Shown: piece by piece, positions 6,228 through 9,923 of the stretch
Layout: each line of letters opens with the position of its first letter
How positions within the stretch are numbered: position 1 is the stretch's first letter
Origin: Candidatus Hydrogenedentota bacterium
Lineage (GTDB): Bacteria > Hydrogenedentota > Hydrogenedentia > Hydrogenedentales > SLHB01
Length of the DNA: 9,923 nt
Assembly: GCA_003557825.1 (NCBI GenBank)
Contig: PWNM01000003.1
Coordinates: 1-9,923 of the forward strand
Reading direction: 5' to 3'
Made by a program: the position numbers and the translations under genes
Notes under the pieces: generated by a model
The model's database searches: none
What the model saw: only the letters and a program-made list of their open reading frames with translations
Told to the model about the DNA's origin: nothing

Positions 6228-8156
6228 TCAATTGACCCTATTGTGAGCGGGAGCGCCTAGCAAAGCCCGCACCGAGGCGGCGATCCCGGTAGCATCGAGT
6301 CCCAGGTCGGCCAGTTGCTCTTCTCGCGTGGCGTGATCGATGAACGCATCGGGGAATCCAATGGAGAGCACCCGCGTATCATGAAGACGGTTCGTTTGTT
6401 GATAATACTCGAGTACAGCCGAACCTAAGCCTCCCTTCACCGTATTCTCTTCGACGGTAAGGATGGGCTTTCCAGCCAGTTTATCCATCAACTCGGCATC
6501 CAGGGGTTTCACAAAGCGGGCATCGGCGACGCCCACGGAAACGCCTTCTTCCTGTAACGCTTCGGCGGCTTCGAGGGCGGCAGCGAGACAGGGGCCAACG
6601 CCAAAGATGACGGCATCGGTACCTTCCCGCAGCAATTCGCCCCGGGTAATATCGCGTCCTTCTTCGGGACCTATAAGGGGCGCTTTGCCGCGGGCGTAGC
6701 GCACAGCAACGGGACTGTCTTGCTTCAGCGCCCACTCGAACATAAAGCGAAGGTCCACATGGTCACGGGGGGCAAGCACCGTTATGTTCGGTACCAACCG
6801 CAGGAAGGAAAGGTCGAATGCCCCTTGTTGGGTGGGGCTATCTTCGCCTACAGTTCCTGCGCGATCAATGGCAAAAACAACCGGCAAATTCTGCAGGCAC
6901 ACGTCGTGAATGAGTTGGTCGTAGCCTCGTTGGAGGAAGGTCGAATAGATGGCGCAGACCGGCTTTTGACCGCTGATGGCAAGTCCGGCGGCAAAGGTGA
7001 CGGCATGCTGCTCACAGATGCCCACGTCAAATATTCGGTCGGGGTGACGCTGTTCGAGGGCGCACAGGCCCGTGCCTGTTGACATGGCCGCCGTGATGCC
7101 GACCACGCGGTTGTCTTTCTCGAAGGCGTCGATCATGGTTTCGGTGAAAGCATCGGTGAACGAAGGCGTCGGCGTGGCTCCACCACCCACGAAGCGGCCG
7201 GTCTCGATATCGAAGGCGCGCACCCCGTGGTAGGTACACGGATCCTGCTCAGCGTATTCATAGCCCTTGCCCTTTTGGGTAACGCAATGGAAAAAGACGG
7301 GGCCACGGACGTTTTTGAGATTGGAGAAACAGTCTATAAGGGTATCCAGGTCATGGCCATCTACAGGACCGACATACTTGAAACCGAACTCTTCGAAAAC
7401 GGTCCCCGGCGTAATCAAGCCCTTGACGGAATGCTCGACCCGCTGGGCTGCTCGGGACAAATGGGGTCCCAGCATTTGCTTAAGGAGACCGTTGATGTCT
7501 TGCCGGGCCCGGGTATAGAGGCCGCCGGTTATCAAACGGCTGAAATAGGCCGACAAGGCCCCCACGTTCTTCGAGATGGACATTTCGTTGTCATTAAGGA
7601 TAACGAGCATGTCCGTGCCGATGTGCCCCGCATGGGCAAGAGCTTCCCAGGCCATGCCGCCGGTCATGGCGCCGTCTCCAATCACGGACACTACCTTCCG
7701 AGTGCCATTGGACCGGTCTCGCGCCACGGCCATACCCAGGGCGGCTGAGATCGAGGTCGAACTGTGGCCGACTCCGAAAGCATCGTAGGGGCTTTCGCTG
7801 ATACGGGGATAGCCGCTTAGACCACCCTTTTGCCGGATGGATTGAAACCGATCGGCCCGACCCGTGAGCAGTTTGTGGGCATAGCTCTGATGGCCCACAT
7901 CCCAAATAAGAGCATCCCGCTCGGTGTCAAAAATGTAATGTAGAGCAATGGCCAATTCCACCACGCCGAGATGGGGAGCCAGGTGCCCCCCATTTACCGA
8001 CGCCGTGGCGATGATGGTCTTGCGCAATTCCTTGGCCAGCTGGCCCAGATCATCCTGCGACAGATTTTTTACGTCGCTCGGACGTCTAATAATGTCAAGC
8101 AACGGGGTGTTGATCTCATCTGGACACTCCCCCGCGCCGTTATCGCGTGTGGTCAT
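6228..8156 (-). CDS. dxs: 1-deoxy-D-xylulose-5-phosphate synthase
   Basis: Dxs is the thiamine-diphosphate enzyme that condenses pyruvate and glyceraldehyde 3-phosphate to DXP, the first step of the MEP isoprenoid pathway (also feeding thiamine and pyridoxal); it acts in the cytoplasm. The 642 residues are close to the usual 620-640. Visible landmarks are GGHLAPHLGVVELAIALHY (56-74, with H58), GHQSYAHKLLTG (88-99), GVGHSSTSIS (128-137), the ThDP motif GDGAMTGG to LNDNEMSIS (160-195), KGKGYEYAEQDPCTYHG (295-311), the catalytic-Glu segment GICEQHAVTFAAG (379-391, E382), YSTFLQRGYDQ (404-414), and DRAGTVGEDSPTQQGAFD (431-448). In the last motif the usual PTHQG is PTQQG (Q443), an active-site change. 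The ATG at 8156 is chosen over one at 8174 because an AAAGGA ribosome site lies between them, 8 bp before the 8156 start. A perfect -10 box in a dyad lies upstream. Confidence 0.97.
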   Translation of the reverse strand: MTTRDNGAGECPDEINTPLLDIIRRPSDVKNLSQDDLGQLAKELRKTIIATASVNGGHLAPHLGVVELAIALHYIFDTERDALIWDVGHQSYAHKLLTGRADRFQSIRQKGGLSGYPRISESPYDAFGVGHSSTSISAALGMAVARDRSNGTRKVVSVIGDGAMTGGMAWEALAHAGHIGTDMLVILNDNEMSISKNVGALSAYFSRLITGGLYTRARQDINGLLKQMLGPHLSRAAQRVEHSVKGLITPGTVFEEFGFKYVGPVDGHDLDTLIDCFSNLKNVRGPVFFHCVTQKGKGYEYAEQDPCTYHGVRAFDIETGRFVGGGATPTPSFTDAFTETMIDAFEKDNRVVGITAAMSTGTGLCALEQRHPDRIFDVGICEQHAVTFAAGLAISGQKPVCAIYSTFLQRGYDQLIHDVCLQNLPVVFAIDRAGTVGEDSPTQQGAFDLSFLRLVPNITVLAPRDHVDLRFMFEWALKQDSPVAVRYARGKAPLIGPEEGRDITRGELLREGTDAVIFGVGPCLAAALEAAEALQEEGVSVGVADARFVKPLDAELMDKLAGKPILTVEENTVKGGLGSAVLEYYQQTNRLHDTRVLSIGFPDAFIDHATREEQLADLGLDATGIAASVRALLGAPAHNRVN

Positions 8157-8190
8157 AGTATCGGTCCTTTGCATTCATAAAAATGGCAAT

Positions 8191-8205
8191 TTGGTATTAT
8201 ACCAA
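8191..8205 (-). promoter_or_regulatory. dxs promoter -10 box inside a dyad (candidate operator)
   Basis: On the minus strand, TATAAT (8201 down to 8196) is a perfect -10 consensus. It sits inside TTGGTATAATACCAA, two perfect 7-bp arms around one central base, so an operator bound by a dimeric repressor would cover the promoter. The inferred start near 8189 leaves a leader of about 33 bases carrying the AAAGGA ribosome site. No good -35 hexamer is visible at 16-18 bp, so activator help or a weak promoter is possible. Confidence 0.55.
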
Positions 8206-8216
8206 GGCAGACATCC

Positions 8217-9482
8217 TCACGGCATCTGTTGGGCCACCTGCTCCTGTTCCGGCGGCGGAGCGGTCAGCGAGGGAACGGTAAGATTCCCCTCAATCTGAAC
8301 CGCCGCGTCGACTTCGGCGTCGTTCTCAATCGCCGGGTGACCATGACTATCAATGCTATTGCCGTGAATCTGGGCGGCCTTCACCTCGGGTTGAATCTGA
8401 ACTCCTACCCCATAGCTTTTAATATGGTTTGATCCCAGCACGGTCCGCCCGCCTTCGAGTACAACGGCCGGGCCCCGATGCTCCTCCATATCGCGGAGTA
8501 ACGAGTTTCCGGTGATCACCACATGGTCGCTGTTTCGTACGAGAACGGCCGGCGCACCGTTGGATTTGAGTTCGGACCCGGACATTCGAACCCGGGCTCC
8601 TTCGCCATCAACAACGAGGCTTTGATGATGATTCCAAAAGGAACCACCGCTAATGGAAACGGTGTGATCGCCCCGCACTTCAACGCCGATGCCGCAGAAA
8701 TCGGTCGAACAGCCGTTCATCACGCCCCAGGTCGGGCCGTCGATCTCGAGCCCTTCGATTTCGTCCTCGAAAAGGAATCCATACTGCATGGCGAACACAA
8801 AGCAATCGGTCATGCGGATCAGATCGTTCATACCGAGGTGAAAACCGATACCCTCCTCAAGCCCCCGCGGAACAGGACCGGCATTCCAGACCTCGATGTT
8901 GTGAAGTCGGGGGACATCCCACGTCCCCGTGATGCGGACGCCGATGTTGCGAATGGAGACCATAAAGATATTTTCGAAGTTGGATCGGCCCACATTATGG
9001 TCGCCGTCAGCCAGAATGCCGTCCCAGGCATAGCGAATGCGAGCATTGCTCACATATGTGCCAATTCCGCTAACCAAAACGGCCAAGTCGCCCTCGCGTA
9101 TCTCCCGATCCGTTGGATAGGTAATATCCACCCACGAGAGGCCGCCCCCTTCGAGCAGGTGGAAAGCGGGACCATCGCTATGGACGGGACGGAAGCTGGG
9201 TAGCACGTTGGCATCAGCGGGCCAGGCGGTTGCTACAGGACCAGTGAGGGTGACCTTGTCGAGTTCGATAGCGCGACTGATGCGGTATTCCCCCTTGGGT
9301 ACATAAACGTTCTGATCCGTATCACGGGCCTGTTGCACCGCGGCGATAATGGCATCGGTATCATCGGTTTCACCGTCGCCCACGGCTCCGGTATCGCGAA
9401 TGCTAACCATATCGGTCTGTGCAACGGCTCCTCCCATGACAAGCGACAAACAGAGCAATGAAAAAATCGTCCAACGGGACAT
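8217..9482 (-). CDS. Secreted right-handed beta-helix protein (pectate-lyase-3 type)
   Basis: This 421-residue protein has a clear Sec signal peptide: a hydrophobic stretch (5-18) and an AVA-Q cleavage site after residue 21. The mature N-terminus VSIRDTGAVGDGETDDTDAI (26-45) is the hallmark of the pectate_lyase_3/GH28-like beta-helix fold, followed by VYVPKGEYRIS (59-69). The rest carries short repeating strand-turn units (for example GVRITGTWDVPRLHNIEVWN, 181-200; VVITGNSLLRD, 321-331; AAQIHGNSIDSHG, 369-381), as expected of parallel beta-helix coils. A Pro/Gln-rich tail ends the protein. Such proteins bind or cleave polysaccharides, but I see no assured catalytic residues, so the substrate is open. 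A strong AAGGAGGA ribosome site lies 6 bp before the ATG. It lies 60 bp upstream of dxs, with that gene's own promoter candidate between, so any read-through would be secondary. Confidence 0.85.
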   Translation of the reverse strand: MSRWTIFSLLCLSLVMGGAVAQTDMVSIRDTGAVGDGETDDTDAIIAAVQQARDTDQNVYVPKGEYRISRAIELDKVTLTGPVATAWPADANVLPSFRPVHSDGPAFHLLEGGGLSWVDITYPTDREIREGDLAVLVSGIGTYVSNARIRYAWDGILADGDHNVGRSNFENIFMVSIRNIGVRITGTWDVPRLHNIEVWNAGPVPRGLEEGIGFHLGMNDLIRMTDCFVFAMQYGFLFEDEIEGLEIDGPTWGVMNGCSTDFCGIGVEVRGDHTVSISGGSFWNHHQSLVVDGEGARVRMSGSELKSNGAPAVLVRNSDHVVITGNSLLRDMEEHRGPAVVLEGGRTVLGSNHIKSYGVGVQIQPEVKAAQIHGNSIDSHGHPAIENDAEVDAAVQIEGNLTVPSLTAPPPEQEQVAQQMP

Positions 9483-9616
9483 GGGTCTTCCTCCTTCAGC
9501 GTTTTTCGATTCAGGTCAAAATCACTTATAAGTGTATCATTCCTCAGACACGTATGCATATGCACGGGCATAGCAGGCATAATGGAGCTATCATAAAGAA
9601 ATCGGGAGGACGATTC
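9483..9616. promoter_or_regulatory. Divergent intergenic region with two palindromes
   Basis: This 134-bp gap separates the beta-helix gene (minus) from rtcB (plus), so promoters for both should lie in it. It is AT-rich compared with its flanks. It holds a perfect 12-bp palindrome CACTTATAAGTG (9523-9534) and a perfect 10-bp palindrome TGCATATGCA (9555-9564). Possible -10 elements toward rtcB are TATCAT (9535-9540) and CATAAT (9578-9583), neither with a good -35. Assignment of exact promoters is not supported, but the palindromes are candidate protein-binding sites. Confidence 0.4.
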
Positions 9617-9923
9617 ATGACGACATTGCACCAATTAGATGCAACGACATGGGAAATCCCGCGACAGGGCGCGATGCGGGTACCCGGGCGCATCATCGCC
9701 GACGAACGATTGCTCCCAAAAATCCAGTCCGATAAGGCCGCCGACCAGGTGGCGAATGTGGCCTGTCTCCCAGGGATTGTGCGCTATGCATTGGCCATGC
9801 CCGATGCCCACTGGGGGTATGGATTCCCCATTGGCGGCGTAGCCGCGACCGACCCAGACAACGAGGGCGTGGTGTCACCGGGAGGGGTGGGGTATGACAT
9901 CAACTGCGGCGTACGGCTGATGA
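9617..9923 (+). CDS. rtcB: RtcB-family RNA ligase (3' truncated)
   Basis: The frame opens at ATG 9617 after a GGGAGGA ribosome site (9604-9610) and runs off the right edge with 102 residues visible. The sequence MPDAHWGYGFPIGGVAATD (61-79) followed by SPGGVGYDINCGVRL (87-101) is the diagnostic N-terminal signature of RtcB, the GTP- and Mn-dependent ligase that joins RNA 2',3'-cyclic phosphate or 3'-phosphate ends to 5'-OH ends in tRNA splicing or RNA repair. D94 and C97 correspond to the Mn-binding Asp and Cys of the archaeal enzyme. The guanylated histidine and the remaining metal ligands lie beyond the window. It is transcribed divergently from the beta-helix gene. Whether an archease or RtcR-type regulator accompanies it cannot be seen. 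Confidence 0.95.
   Translation, partial: MTTLHQLDATTWEIPRQGAMRVPGRIIADERLLPKIQSDKAADQVANVACLPGIVRYALAMPDAHWGYGFPIGGVAATDPDNEGVVSPGGVGYDINCGVRLM

Noticed and set aside
7227..7748. A 173-residue open frame antisense to dxs
   Set aside because: It lies wholly within well-conserved dxs and has no family resemblance; it is a shadow frame.
8157..8174. An upstream ATG for dxs at 8174
   Set aside because: The AAAGGA ribosome site lies inside these six codons and is correctly spaced for the ATG at 8156.
8523..9203. A 226-residue open frame on the plus strand antisense to the beta-helix gene
   Set aside because: The minus-strand frame has a signal peptide, a family signature and a strong ribosome site, while this frame shows no recognisable domain and is explained by codon usage on the opposite strand.
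1..9923. CRISPR array, tRNA or rRNA genes, insertion sequences or phage genes
   Set aside because: No regularly spaced repeats, tRNA-like cloverleaf, rRNA segment, transposase or phage protein was recognised on either strand.

Overview
This window reads as chromosomal DNA from a moderately GC-rich free-living bacterium. The gene types point to the Planctomycetota/Verrucomicrobiota/Lentisphaerota group or to Candidatus Hydrogenedentota. The hints are a prepilin-like protein with a C-terminal 'H-x-DG' tail, a UroD/MtaA-like protein next to a glycoside hydrolase, an ECF sigma factor paired with a membrane protein that has no zinc finger, and a secreted pectate-lyase-3 type beta-helix protein. 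This placement is an inference from family repertoire; no rRNA or other marker settles it.

Layout. Plus strand 2-3043 is a tight cluster: the C-terminal end of a GH2 beta-mannosidase-like enzyme (5' part outside the window), a UroD/MtaA-like protein 10 bp later, and an AzgA-type (NCS2) purine permease. Plus strand 3140-5486 holds an ECF sigma factor, a single-pass membrane protein coupled to it by an ATGA start/stop overlap (putative anti-sigma factor), and a prepilin-like protein. A DUF456 membrane protein (about 5582-6094) follows, with what looks like its own promoter and a strong 5' leader hairpin. Convergent to it on the minus strand is dxs (6228-8156), the first enzyme of the MEP isoprenoid pathway. 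Two perfect hairpins lie between the converging genes. Upstream of dxs on the same strand is a secreted right-handed beta-helix protein (8217-9482). Divergent from that, at the right edge, is the start of rtcB (9617 to the window end), an RNA ligase.

How the parts may work together. The first cluster combines glycan breakdown, an uncharacterised UroD-like activity and purine uptake, and shows no obvious single pathway. The sigma/anti-sigma pair is probably a surface- or envelope-sensing switch, and the adjacent prepilin-like gene is a candidate output. dxs and rtcB are housekeeping or stress functions. No gap between genes exceeds about 135 bp.

I found no convincing undescribed multi-gene system. 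The points most worth checking are a His-to-Gln change in the Dxs active-site segment, a dyad symmetry lying exactly on a perfect -10 box before dxs, a putative anti-sigma factor without the ZAS motif and with an unfamiliar extracytoplasmic domain, an H-x-H variant of the UroD/MtaA zinc motif, and two very short upstream ORFs placed against the ribosome binding or start sites of the permease and DUF456 genes.
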